Assembly (NCBI RefSeq): GCF_900169565.1
Contig: NZ_LT828648.1
Span: forward strand, 3,136,501-3,200,500
DNA from: Nitrospira japonica
GTDB lineage: Bacteria > Nitrospirota > Nitrospiria > Nitrospirales > Nitrospiraceae
Length of the DNA: 64,000 nt
Reading direction: 5' to 3'
Part shown: piece after piece, positions 1-7,914 of the stretch
Numbering within the stretch: the first letter of the stretch is position 1
Layout of the letters: each line of letters begins with the position of its first letter
Position numbers and translations under genes: made by a program
Notes under the pieces: model-generated
What the model was told of the DNA's origin: nothing
The model's database searches: none
Seen by the model: the letters and a program-made list of their open reading frames with translations, nothing else

Positions 1-380
1 TCGCATAAGTCATCTATTTGGTTTGTCTCTTTAGGAATGGGTTCGAATTCCACGCCCGTCACCTGGTCCTGCTCAATCAAGAGACTGGCCCAGCAGCCAC
101 GATGCCGCATGTGTTGGCTGCCTTCCAGGAACGTGGTCGATCCGACAAAGGTGGACGCCTCTTTGTAGTAGCGGAGGATGACTCCGGTTTCATAGGGCAC
201 TTCCTTGGCAGGCTGCCCTGCGCACTGGCGTATGTGCGTTTGGCTTTTCCCGACCAGGCGCTGGGCTATGGGCTTCGGCGTAGATGGCGCGGGGGGCGAG
301 GCGCATCCCACGATGAGCAGAACGGCGAGAGACCAACACAATGAAATATACCGGTTCAATCTGCGATGTTGTACACTCAT
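1..380 (-). CDS. Small lipoprotein, SmpA/OmlA-like, 3' end outside window
   Basis: The reverse strand is open from an ATG at 378-380 to the window edge (126 codons seen, no stop). The N-terminus has a basic stretch, a hydrophobic helix and a lipobox (LLIVGC, Cys about residue 26), so the product should be a lipoprotein. The mature part has a segment GKSQTHIRQCAGQPAKEV, which resembles the 'GM...CAGxP' element of SmpA/OmlA-type small lipoproteins, and further Cys residues. Function is not known. The gene is divergent from the lipoprotein gene at 510. The ribosome-binding site is weak, so the start is chosen from the signal peptide. Confidence 0.7.
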   Translation of the reverse strand, partial: MSVQHRRLNRYISLCWSLAVLLIVGCASPPAPSTPKPIAQRLVGKSQTHIRQCAGQPAKEVPYETGVILRYYKEASTFVGSTTFLEGSQHMRHRGCWASLLIEQDQVTGVEFEPIPKETNQIDDLC

Positions 381-509
381 TTCCACGTAACGAGCTGAGC
401 GCGCCTGTGTCTGTATGATGTCCTGACTCGAAGAACCTGGAGCGACGTCATTCTAGGAGGCACTCGATCACGGCGCAAGTCTCTTCGCACGAAGTGAAAG
501 GTTCATAGG

Positions 510-1259
510 ATGCGCGTGCCCATTCTGGTTCTAGTCTTTCTAGTCTTCGCAGCCTTGTCCACATTGTCCTGCAGCGGCAAGCCGTCACCGCACGCGACGG
601 AGGAACCGCCGCCGTCCACGGGGCACGTCGATACTGAAGATGACCTCATGCATGGAGATCATGAGGCCGAGGCGGTGCTCGCCATGTCCAACCCTCAAAC
701 CCATCTGGGACCGCATTTCCGATGGACCACGCTTCGCCCCACCAATCAGGCAGATCAAGCGACGGCCTGGGACTTCCTCCGGCATCTGCGACAGGATTTG
801 GCCCCATTTCGCGAGTATCGCTTTGCCGAGGATGAAGGCTACGAAACATTCCTGCCGAACGTCCGGCAGACGCACTATCACTTTACGCGCAAGACGAACG
901 GATTTAAGGCCAATTTCAAATTCGATCCCAAGCAGCCCACCTCGCTGTTATACCGGGACGCCCCAGGCGGCTATGAATTAGAAGGCGCGATGTTCACGGC
1001 GCCGAAGTGGGCGAGCGAGGAGGATTTGAATAAACGGATTCCTCTGAGCGTGGCGCAGTGGCATGCTCACGTGAATATCTGCCTGCCGCAGAAGAAGGAC
1101 TTGCAGCACGCGGACTGGAAGAAGTTCGGCCCCAAAGGCTCGATCCTGACCAAAGCCGAATGCGATCAAGCCAACGGGCGATTCTATCCGCAGCTCTTCG
1201 GCTGGATGGTGCACATCTATCCGTACGCGGAGACGCCCGAGCAGATTTGGGCGCACTGA
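510..1259 (+). CDS. Lipoprotein of unknown function (249 aa)
   Basis: The first 21 residues form a signal peptide ending in a lipobox-like LSTLSC, so this should be a lipoprotein. A Pro/His/Asp-rich linker follows (about residues 22-55). The mature domain is rich in His, Trp and Tyr, with 'WHAHVNICLPQKK' near residue 185 and 'QLFGWMVHIYPY' near the C-terminus. The paired His in WHAHVN could bind a metal, but that is only a suggestion from composition. I do not recognise the family. It stands alone and is convergent with ilvA, 18 bases away. An aagtgaaagg element precedes the ATG. Confidence 0.7.
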   Translation: MRVPILVLVFLVFAALSTLSCSGKPSPHATEEPPPSTGHVDTEDDLMHGDHEAEAVLAMSNPQTHLGPHFRWTTLRPTNQADQATAWDFLRHLRQDLAPFREYRFAEDEGYETFLPNVRQTHYHFTRKTNGFKANFKFDPKQPTSLLYRDAPGGYELEGAMFTAPKWASEEDLNKRIPLSVAQWHAHVNICLPQKKDLQHADWKKFGPKGSILTKAECDQANGRFYPQLFGWMVHIYPYAETPEQIWAH

Positions 1260-1277
1260 AAAGACGATGCCTGCCTC

Positions 1278-2486
1278 CTATTCGACGACCGTGAATTCAT
1301 ACGGCACGTCCTTGAGGGTCGCCAACAGCTGCGAAGTATGATCACCCCCGCGAGTTTCCATCGTGATATCGATCGCCGCTTCGTTCAAACCGACACCATA
1401 GTGCGCGCGGTTATACGACGTCTCCACGATGTTCGCACTCGCCTTGGCGATCACGGCGGCGAGCCCTTCCAATGCGCCGGGGTAATCCGGAAGGCGCACT
1501 CGCAGCCGTAATCTTCTGCCATCCCTGACCATACCCTGTTCGATGATTCTGGCCAGCAGCGTCACGTCGAGGTTGCCACCGGACACCAGGACGGCGATGT
1601 TCTTCCCGCGATGACCCGTCTTGGATTGAAGGATGGCGGCAAGGCTAATGGCCCCGGCACCTTCCGCCACCGTCTTTTCCCGCTCCAACAACACCAGAAT
1701 CGCCGCGGCGATCTCATCTTCGTCCACCGTCACAATGGTATCGACATACTTCCTGACGAGGGGCAGCGTATGCGTACCCGCTTTGCGGACGGCAATGCCA
1801 TCGGCCAAGGTGGATTGTGCGGGAAGACTCGCTGTTCCTTGGCCTTCGAGAGCGGCTTTCATGGAAGGGAGGCGGGCTGTTTGGACTCCGACGATCTCAA
1901 CGTGAGCATGGCGCTCCTTGACCGCACAGCCGAGCCCTCCGATCAAGCCTCCGCCGCCGACCGGCACCACGATCACATCCAGATCGGGGTTCTGCTTCAG
2001 GAGTTCCAAACCGATCGTGCCTTGTCCGGCGATCACGGCCTCGTCATCAAAGGGATGAATGAACGTCGCCTTTCGCTCGCGGCTCTGTTCCAACGCGGCC
2101 GCGCATGCGTCGTCATAATTGTTTCCCTGCAACACGACGTCGGCCCCATACCCTCGCGTGGCCGTGAGTTTGACGAGCGGGGTGGACCTCGGCATCCAGA
2201 TTTGGACCGGAATATGGTTCTGCGTGGCATGGTAGGCCACGCCCTGGCCATGGTTTCCGGCCGAGGCCGCAATCACTCCCTTCCGGCGTTCGGCATCGGT
2301 CATCGTCAGGATGCGGTTGAGGGCGCCGCGCTCCTTGAAGGACCCGGTCATCTGCAGATTTTCCAGTTTCAGAAAAATGGAATTTCCGGTGAGCCGCGAC
2401 AGCGTCTTGGAATGGACCAGCGGCGATTCATAGATGGACGATCTGATGCGGCTCGCTGCGGCTTCGATTGATTCGAGGCTGACCAT
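1278..2486 (-). CDS. ilvA: Threonine ammonia-lyase (biosynthetic type, with ACT domain)
   Basis: PLP-dependent deamination of L-threonine to 2-oxobutanoate, the first step of isoleucine synthesis. The fold-type II motif TGSFKERGA holds the PLP lysine (K51), and the phosphate-binding glycine loop PVGGGGLIGG follows near residue 180. The C-terminal ~75 residues (from about 325, RLRLRVRLPDYPGALEGLA) form an ACT domain, so allosteric control by an amino acid is expected. Length (402 aa) fits the one-ACT class. The start at 2486 is chosen over an upstream in-frame start at 2525 because GAAGGAGG lies just before it and the longer form would run into a terminator. A catabolic TdcB-like role cannot be excluded. 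Confidence 0.93.
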   Translation of the reverse strand: MVSLESIEAAASRIRSSIYESPLVHSKTLSRLTGNSIFLKLENLQMTGSFKERGALNRILTMTDAERRKGVIAASAGNHGQGVAYHATQNHIPVQIWMPRSTPLVKLTATRGYGADVVLQGNNYDDACAAALEQSRERKATFIHPFDDEAVIAGQGTIGLELLKQNPDLDVIVVPVGGGGLIGGLGCAVKERHAHVEIVGVQTARLPSMKAALEGQGTASLPAQSTLADGIAVRKAGTHTLPLVRKYVDTIVTVDEDEIAAAILVLLEREKTVAEGAGAISLAAILQSKTGHRGKNIAVLVSGGNLDVTLLARIIEQGMVRDGRRLRLRVRLPDYPGALEGLAAVIAKASANIVETSYNRAHYGVGLNEAAIDITMETRGGDHTSQLLATLKDVPYEFTVVE

Positions 2487-2522
2487 ACCCTTCCTCCTTC
2501 TCGTATCGAGTGCTCTTCCGGA

Positions 2523-2562
2523 CAAACAAAAAGCCCCTGGCAGAACTGAATCCGCCAGGGGC
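2523..2562 (-). terminator. Intrinsic terminator behind the 22-aa micro-ORF
   Basis: A perfect 9-bp stem (GCCCCTGGC at 2533-2541 and GCCAGGGGC at 2554-2562) with a 12-nt loop is followed on the reverse strand by TTTTTGTTTG. It lies between the micro-ORF stop (2596) and the ilvA start (2486), so it separates two transcription units. Confidence 0.85.
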
Positions 2563-2595
2563 CTCGCGTCGATGACGCTGTGAATGCAGGCCGGC

Positions 2596-2664
2596 TCAGG
2601 CGGAACTGGCGATCATCATCGCCGCCGCCATGCTAATGCCGAGAGTCTGCAGAATGGTCTTCAT
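2596..2664 (-). CDS. 22-aa hydrophobic micro-protein in its own transcription unit
   Basis: The ORF begins MKTILQTLGISMAAAM and ends MIASSA: a basic start, an Ala/Met-rich hydrophobic stretch and no further domain, so it could be a tiny membrane peptide or a signal-peptide-like remnant. The Shine-Dalgarno sequence is poor. Support comes from context: a plausible promoter at 2705-2734, the ORF, then a strong terminator at 2523-2562, giving a predicted transcript of about 175 nt. The same DNA could instead be a small RNA gene in which the ORF is incidental. Confidence 0.4.
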   Translation of the reverse strand: MKTILQTLGISMAAAMMIASSA

Positions 2665-2704
2665 GGTTGAACTACATGCCGTGCTTGATTTTTGCCGAGG
2701 GCAA

Positions 2705-2734
2705 TATATACCAAGGACAGAGCATGGATAGCAA
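2705..2734 (-). promoter_or_regulatory. Possible sigma-70 promoter for the 22-aa micro-ORF
   Basis: On the reverse strand TTGCTA (2729-2734) and TATATA (2705-2710) are 18 bp apart, about 40 bp upstream of the ATG at 2664. The match is by eye. Confidence 0.35.
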
Positions 2735-2756
2735 ATGTGTAAAATTTCAAAGACCA

Positions 2757-2868
2757 AACGCGCAAATCCAAATTCGAAATCCGAAATCCGAAGTTCGAAA
2801 TCCGAAGTTCGAAAGCGTATGAAGTCCCAAAATCCAAGACCCAAATATCAAAAATCCGAAATTCGAAC
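2757..2868. repeat. Degenerate AT-rich repeat (aaatccgaagttcg-type)
   Basis: The segment is built from short imperfect repeats of 'aaatccgaa(a/g)ttcg', at least two exact tandem copies of a 14-mer near 2777-2812 plus diverged copies to 2868. Base composition is clearly lower in GC than the flanking genes. It is non-coding and lies between the micro-ORF unit and the TPR gene. Confidence 0.6.
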
Positions 2869-2900
2869 GGACCCGAGCCCATGATAGAATCCCCATCATT

Positions 2901-4208
2901 GTGAGACGCGAGACCCATCCATTCTGCTTCCGCTCATTCTGGCTCTTCTTGTTCTGGTCCTGTTTGGCCGGTATCCTCGTGCCTCCTCATGCTATCGCCG
3001 ACATGCAGACGATGACGGCAACCGGCGAATATCGGATGGTCGCGCACGACACGCCTGGCGATGCGGAACGCCTCGCCCTAGTTGCGGCAAAATCACAGAT
3101 TCACAATGTGACGGCGGACTACCTTGCTACCGTTCCAGTGGTGCAACAACTCGGACTGAATCAGACAGAAATCCGTGCCTACACCGTGGGCCTCTTCGAG
3201 ATCGATCAATATCCGGCCCGGCCCGCCGAGAGCGAGAGCGGCACCACTCTGTCCGTTCCGGTGAAGATTCACTTGGACCCTGCCGTGGTGGCCCGTCAAC
3301 TGAATGGATTGATGCAGAACGAGCGAGCCAAGACGGAATTGATGCGCATCAGAGACACTCTCGACGCCTATTTCAAGGAACTGGACGATGACCGGACGCG
3401 CCTGGCCAAGACGAAGGAGGAGGCCGACGTGAAGGCGATCCTCCAGCATCGCCGCGACGTCCTGACACGGATCGACACCGAGGAACAATTCGCCCGCACC
3501 TGGACCACTCTATTCAGCATGCGGGAGGCCGCAGTTCCTCAGGGCCGGGCTCCGCAAGACAAGCATGGTCAGAGCAAGGAGCCGGCTCGCGCGCCAGGCA
3601 ATGCCGAAGCGCATCGGAAGAAGGGAGCGTTGCTCGCCGACCAAGGCCGTTTTGACGAGGCACTCGTTGAGTTTCACGAGGCGCTCCGACTCATTCCCGA
3701 TCTCGACCGGGCTCACCTCGGTCTCGGAGCCGCCCTGCAAGGCAAAGGGGATCTCGACGGGGCCATTGCCGAATACCAAACAGTCCTCAAACAGCATCCG
3801 AACGATGCCCATGCCCACAATAATTTGGGGAGTGCGCTCCAATTGAAAGGGGATGCTCCGGGAGCCATTGCTGAATACCGCAAGGCGCTGGAATCTGAAC
3901 CCAATGATGCCGTGACCCACTTCAATCTCGGAACGGCGCTGGCAACGAACGGGAAGGGCCAGGAGGCCGTGGAAGCATATCGAACGGCGACCCGGCTCGA
4001 TCCGGATCTATTTCAGGCGTACTTCGATCTTGGCGGGCTCTTGAGGGACAACAATCAACCACGCGAGGCGGTGAGCGCATTCCGGGAGTACCTCCGGCGG
4101 GCGCCGGATACGCCGGCCAATCGGCCGTTCATCGAGCAGGCCCGCGCCTACCTCGACACCGTCAGGGAGCAGCGCCGCGAGCGGCTCCGTCAAGGCACCG
4201 GCCCGTAA
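2901..4208 (+). CDS. Exported TPR-repeat protein
   Basis: A GTG-started protein of 435 aa with a long hydrophobic N-terminal signal (LFLFWSCLAGILVPP, cleavage likely after AIA about residue 33). Residues 35-130 form a domain beginning 'MTATGEYRMVAHDTPGDAERLA', resembling the N-terminal domain of some exported enzymes that act on cell-surface processes, followed by a charged helical segment. From about residue 230 at least five tetratricopeptide repeats follow, with motifs such as GRFDEALVEFHEALRLIPD and GDLDGAIAEYQTVLKQHPN. TPRs mediate protein contacts; the partner is unknown. No good ribosome-binding site is visible, and the GTG is kept because it gives a complete signal peptide. Confidence 0.75.
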   Translation: MRRETHPFCFRSFWLFLFWSCLAGILVPPHAIADMQTMTATGEYRMVAHDTPGDAERLALVAAKSQIHNVTADYLATVPVVQQLGLNQTEIRAYTVGLFEIDQYPARPAESESGTTLSVPVKIHLDPAVVARQLNGLMQNERAKTELMRIRDTLDAYFKELDDDRTRLAKTKEEADVKAILQHRRDVLTRIDTEEQFARTWTTLFSMREAAVPQGRAPQDKHGQSKEPARAPGNAEAHRKKGALLADQGRFDEALVEFHEALRLIPDLDRAHLGLGAALQGKGDLDGAIAEYQTVLKQHPNDAHAHNNLGSALQLKGDAPGAIAEYRKALESEPNDAVTHFNLGTALATNGKGQEAVEAYRTATRLDPDLFQAYFDLGGLLRDNNQPREAVSAFREYLRRAPDTPANRPFIEQARAYLDTVREQRRERLRQGTGP

Positions 4209-4300
4209 CGCACGTCCGTGCACTTCGAGTCACCTGTGTTTCGCCCCTCCTATTCTCCTCTCTAGTTTTTCCGATACCCGAGTTTTACAATCGAATGTGA

Positions 4301-4331
4301 TGTCCGAGATGTTTCACTCATCTCAAGGACA
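4301..4331 (+). terminator. Hairpin between TPR gene and DUF2630 gene, no T-run
   Basis: TGTCCGAGATG (4301-4311) pairs with CATCTC..GGACA (4319-4331), giving an 11-bp stem with a 2-nt bulge and a 7-nt loop. There is no T-tract, so it may be a factor-dependent terminator or an RNA-processing site. Confidence 0.3.
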
Positions 4332-4418
4332 CAGTCGTCCGTTGCCTTTCCTGGAATTCAAACCACTCCTCTGACGGTTCGTCGTCAGTTCGGAGTGCGC
4401 AAGCGAAAGGACTATCTT

Positions 4419-4679
4419 ATGGACACCAAACGCCCATCAACGGATCAACCGGTTCTCGCCCACATTCAAGATCTCGTCCAAGAGGAGCATCGCCTATTCG
4501 AAAAAGGCGAGCATGGGACGGTCGCAGAGAAAGACCGTCACAGGCTCACTCAGGTGCAAGTCGAGTTGGATCAGTGTTGGGACCTCCTCCGCCAACGCCG
4601 CGCTTTGCGAGACGCCGGCCAGGATCCGAACCAGGCACAAGTTCGTCCGGCTCGAGTCGTCGAGAACTACGAACAATAG
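4419..4679 (+). CDS. DUF2630 family protein
   Basis: An 86-aa acidic, helical cytoplasmic protein. The segment VELDQCWDLLRQRRALRDAG followed by NQAQVRPARVVENYEQ is the hallmark of DUF2630, a family of small proteins common in Actinobacteria and some other phyla with no known biochemical role. The ATG at 4419 is preceded by AAAGGA at good spacing. An in-frame start eight codons upstream has no such site. It stands alone upstream of the sulfite dehydrogenase pair. Confidence 0.85.
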   Translation: MDTKRPSTDQPVLAHIQDLVQEEHRLFEKGEHGTVAEKDRHRLTQVQVELDQCWDLLRQRRALRDAGQDPNQAQVRPARVVENYEQ

Positions 4680-4752
4680 CTCCGCCAACGATCGGCCGGT
4701 CTGCGGTTAGGAGGTCCTCCCGCTCAGAAGGCTCTCTTAAAAGGAGGCTGGA

Positions 4753-6024
4753 ATGAATGACGAGACGGAAGGCGTAAACCGGCGAAAATTTTTGCGCCGC
4801 AGTGCGTCTCTTATCGCAGGAGGAGCCGCGGCACTGGCCGTGCCTGCTGCCCGCGCCGAACCGTCGGACTCGCCGAAAGATCCGATGCGCGTCCCGGGAG
4901 CCTTGCCCCGTCCATATGGGGACCGCTCGCCGTTTGAGACCGCGCAGCGATCGGGAGCCGGCGGCCCCGGCTCCGCTCACGGTTGGGGGTCCAATGCTCC
5001 CAACAACATCAACTCCACCACACCGCTTCAGGATCTGCACGGGATCGTCACGCCGTCCGCGCTGCACTTCGAGCGGCACCATAACGGCGTGCCCGCCATT
5101 GATCCAGCCCGTCATCGCTTGTTGATTCACGGACTGGTCGATCGGCCGATGGTCTTTACGCTGACCGATCTGGAGCGTATTTCCTCTGTGTCGCGCCTCG
5201 CATTTCTCGAATGCTCCGGCAACTCGTGGGATTGCTGGGCGGAAAAAGCTCCAGACTTTACCGTCCAAGAGCTGCATGGACTGACCAGCACCAGCGAATG
5301 GACGGGAGTGAAACTATCGACGCTGCTGGATATCGTCGGCGTTCAACGCGGTGCCGGCTGGATGTTGGCAGAGGGAAGCGACGCCTCCGGCTTGGACCGG
5401 AGTGTACCCCTGACCGGCGACGTTCTCGAGGAAGCCATGATCTGCTATGGACAGAACGGCGAAGCGTTGAGACCCGAGCAGGGTTATCCGATGCGTCTCC
5501 TGCTTCCGGGATACGAGGGCAACATCAACGTGAAGTGGCTGCGGCGGTTGAAATTTGGCACCGCCCCATTTATGACGCGGTGGGAGACGGCCAAATATAC
5601 CGATCTCATGCCGGATGGAACAGCCTACCAGTTCAGCCTCGTGATGGAGGCCAAGTCCGTGATTACGTCTCTGTCAGGCCGCCAGCAGATCCAACCGGGG
5701 TTTCACGAAATTCGCGGGCTGGCCTGGAGCGGCCGTGGCCGCGTGACGAAAGCCGAGGTCAGCCTGGACGGCGGGCGCACGTGGCAGGCGGCTCAGCTGC
5801 AAGAACCTATCCTTCCCAAATGCCATACGCGTTTTCGATTGCCATGGAAGTGGGACGGACAAGAGGCGATCTTGCAATCCCGCTGCACGGACGAGACGGG
5901 CTATGTCCAACCGACTCGTCAGGACCTCGTCAACGTCCGCGGCACCAATTCCGTCTATCACTATAACGGCATTCAAAGCTGGAAGGTGGAACGCGATGGA
6001 CACGTGCGGAACATCTCTGTCTAA
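4753..6024 (+). CDS. Sulfite dehydrogenase molybdopterin subunit (SoxC/SorA-like)
   Basis: A 423-aa periplasmic molybdenum enzyme that probably oxidises sulfite to sulfate. The N-terminus has a twin-arginine signal (NRRKFLRR then a hydrophobic stretch, cleavage after ARA about residue 35), as needed for export with bound cofactor. The oxidoreductase molybdopterin-binding domain is clear, with FLECSGNSW carrying the molybdenum-ligand cysteine (C154), and a C-terminal Mo-co dimerisation domain with 'VSLDGGRTWQ'. The strong site AAAAGGAGG lies before the ATG. The next gene overlaps it and encodes a cytochrome c, the usual electron acceptor. SoxC and SorA cannot be separated by eye. No other sox genes are present in the window, so a stand-alone sulfite oxidase role is more likely than full thiosulfate oxidation. 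Confidence 0.88.
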   Translation: MNDETEGVNRRKFLRRSASLIAGGAAALAVPAARAEPSDSPKDPMRVPGALPRPYGDRSPFETAQRSGAGGPGSAHGWGSNAPNNINSTTPLQDLHGIVTPSALHFERHHNGVPAIDPARHRLLIHGLVDRPMVFTLTDLERISSVSRLAFLECSGNSWDCWAEKAPDFTVQELHGLTSTSEWTGVKLSTLLDIVGVQRGAGWMLAEGSDASGLDRSVPLTGDVLEEAMICYGQNGEALRPEQGYPMRLLLPGYEGNINVKWLRRLKFGTAPFMTRWETAKYTDLMPDGTAYQFSLVMEAKSVITSLSGRQQIQPGFHEIRGLAWSGRGRVTKAEVSLDGGRTWQAAQLQEPILPKCHTRFRLPWKWDGQEAILQSRCTDETGYVQPTRQDLVNVRGTNSVYHYNGIQSWKVERDGHVRNISV

Positions 6025-6562
6025 GTCGTCGATGGTGGCGCTCGGCTCACTGACGATTGCCCTGGGATGCGTGTGGACCGGATGGTCGGCGGAAGAGCGG
6101 GACTATGGAGTGGGGCGGCCGGCCACCCAGGAACAGATCCGTGCCTGGGACATCGACGTGAATTCGGTCGGGGAGGGACTTCCACCGGGACAAGGCACGG
6201 TCAAACAGGGTGCACAAGTGTTCGCATCCAAATGCGCCATGTGTCACGGTCCGACAGGGATCGAAGGTCCAAAGGACAAACTGGTAGGCGGACACAACAC
6301 GCTGATGACGGCAAAGCCGCTCAAGACGATCGGCAGTTACTGGCCCTATGCGACGACGCTGTACGACTATGTCCATCGAGCCATGCCGTTTACCGCGCCG
6401 CAGTCTCTCACCCCGGATGAGACCTACTCGGTCGTCGCATGGCTGCTCTTCCAGAACAAGATCATCCCTGAAGACATGGTGATCGATGCGAAGACGTTAC
6501 CCGCCATACGCATGCCGAACCGTGACGGGTTTGTTCGGGATCCACGACCAGACATTCGTTGA
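5996..6562 (+). CDS. Cytochrome c partner of the sulfite dehydrogenase
   Basis: A 188-aa exported protein with one haem-binding motif, SKCAMCHGPTG, in a class I cytochrome c domain and a likely distal methionine in the HRAMPFTAPQSL segment. The hydrophobic N-terminal region (MVALGSLTIALGCVWTG) is a signal peptide. It should accept electrons from the molybdenum subunit and pass them to the terminal oxidase chain. The ATG at 5996 lies inside the upstream gene (29-nt overlap) and follows GGAAGGTGG. The alternative ATG at 6032 lacks such a site. The overlap implies translational coupling and a 1:1 complex. Confidence 0.85.
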   Translation: MDTCGTSLSKSSMVALGSLTIALGCVWTGWSAEERDYGVGRPATQEQIRAWDIDVNSVGEGLPPGQGTVKQGAQVFASKCAMCHGPTGIEGPKDKLVGGHNTLMTAKPLKTIGSYWPYATTLYDYVHRAMPFTAPQSLTPDETYSVVAWLLFQNKIIPEDMVIDAKTLPAIRMPNRDGFVRDPRPDIR

Positions 6563-6617
6563 ATCTGCGGGACGAGGAATCGCACGTGCCAATTCTAAGA
6601 CGTGAGTGGCGCTGATC

Positions 6618-6640
6618 ACTCTCCCAGAGTAGTGCTTTTT
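6618..6640 (+). terminator. Weak terminator after the sulfite dehydrogenase pair
   Basis: ACTCT-CCC-AGAGT is a 5-bp stem followed, five bases later, by TTTTT. It lies between the cytochrome gene and the RND operon. The stem is short, so confidence is low. Confidence 0.3.
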
Positions 6641-6714
6641 GCCTGGCTAAGGCGTATCCTCCACTTCCCTAACGTGGCGACCCTGGCCGGAGATGAGTTT
6701 GTGGGTGGTGACCC

Positions 6715-7914
6715 ATGAATCTCGACTGGAACGCGCGTCAACAGTCGGCAGCCTGTCTTCTCGCGATCTTCATTACTACGTTCCTCTTCGGCTGTAAGGG
6801 CGAAGTCGCCTCCTCGCCGCCCCCTCAAGCGCTGGAAATCGGTGTGGTCACGGTGACACCCACTTCCGTGCCCGACGAGCCGGAGTTCATCGGTCAAGCG
6901 GAAGCCTCGCGGATCGTCGAAATTCGCTCACAGGTGACGGGCATCATTCAGGAACGTTTTTTCCAAGAGGGGAGGGAGGTCAAGAAGGGCGATCGGCTGT
7001 ATCGGATCGATGAGGTGCCTTTCCGCGCGGCTGTCGTGAGTGCCAAAGGACGAGTCGCCCAGTCTGAAGCCCGTTTCGTTCACGCCAAACAAGATCTGGC
7101 TCGTGTGAAGCCGCTCCTCGAACAGGATGCCGTCAGCCAGAAGGATTTCGATGATGCGGTGGCCGAGCAACTGGCGGCCAAGGCCGCGCTGGAGACTGCG
7201 CATGGAGACTTGGACAAGGCCAAATTTGATTTGGATAATACAGTCATCGCGGCGCCGATCAGCGGATTGGTCGAGCGGACACGAGTCTACGAAGGCCGCT
7301 TGGTCTCGGCCCAGACGGATCTGCTCACCGTCATTCACCAGATTGATCCCATGTATGTCGTCGTCAACGCGCCGGAGGCCTTTCTGATCAAACGACGGGA
7401 GGATACGGCCGCCAAGAAGATCCAGCACCCCGGGGTCTACAAGCTGACGGGGACGCTTATTTTTCTCAATGGCAGCCGGTATGCGGAAGACGGGGTTCTG
7501 GATTTGCTCGATGTGGGATTGCGCAGCGACACCGGGGAACGGCCGGCACGCGTCACATTCCCCAACCATGACGGCATCATCATCCCCGGCCAGTTCGTGA
7601 CCGTGCGCTTTCATGGAGTGACGCGGAGCAGCGTGATGTTGATTCCCCAGCGAGCCGTGCTGCAAGGGCCGAAGGGACCGATCGTCTACGTCGTCGATGC
7701 CGACAACAACGTGCAAATCCGTGACGTCAAGGCCACGGCCTGGCAAGGGACCCAATGGTTGGTGGAGGACGGCTTGGTCGCCGGAGAACGAGTCGTCGTG
7801 GACAGTTTGCAACGCGTCGTCCCTGGAACGGCCGTGAAGCCGGTCCCGGTCGAGACCGAGGCCGGGTCCTCCGGAAGTCCGCCATCCGATCCGAAGAGTC
7901 AGACAGCCAAATGA
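6715..7914 (+). CDS. RND efflux periplasmic adaptor (membrane fusion protein)
   Basis: A 399-aa AcrA/MexA-type adaptor that links the inner-membrane pump to the outer-membrane channel. It has a signal peptide ending in a lipobox (TFLFGCKG, Cys about residue 27), a split biotinyl-lipoyl domain (EIRSQVTGIIQERFFQEGREVKKGDRL and later DNTVIAAPISGLVERTRVYEG), an alpha-helical hairpin between them, and C-terminal beta-barrel and membrane-proximal domains. The stop overlaps the pump start by 4 bases (ATGA), so the two genes are translationally coupled. Substrates cannot be told from sequence. Confidence 0.93.
   Translation: MNLDWNARQQSAACLLAIFITTFLFGCKGEVASSPPPQALEIGVVTVTPTSVPDEPEFIGQAEASRIVEIRSQVTGIIQERFFQEGREVKKGDRLYRIDEVPFRAAVVSAKGRVAQSEARFVHAKQDLARVKPLLEQDAVSQKDFDDAVAEQLAAKAALETAHGDLDKAKFDLDNTVIAAPISGLVERTRVYEGRLVSAQTDLLTVIHQIDPMYVVVNAPEAFLIKRREDTAAKKIQHPGVYKLTGTLIFLNGSRYAEDGVLDLLDVGLRSDTGERPARVTFPNHDGIIIPGQFVTVRFHGVTRSSVMLIPQRAVLQGPKGPIVYVVDADNNVQIRDVKATAWQGTQWLVEDGLVAGERVVVDSLQRVVPGTAVKPVPVETEAGSSGSPPSDPKSQTAK

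Noticed and set aside
1611-2471. Long forward open frame inside ilvA
   Set aside because: Antisense to a clear PLP enzyme; no domain.
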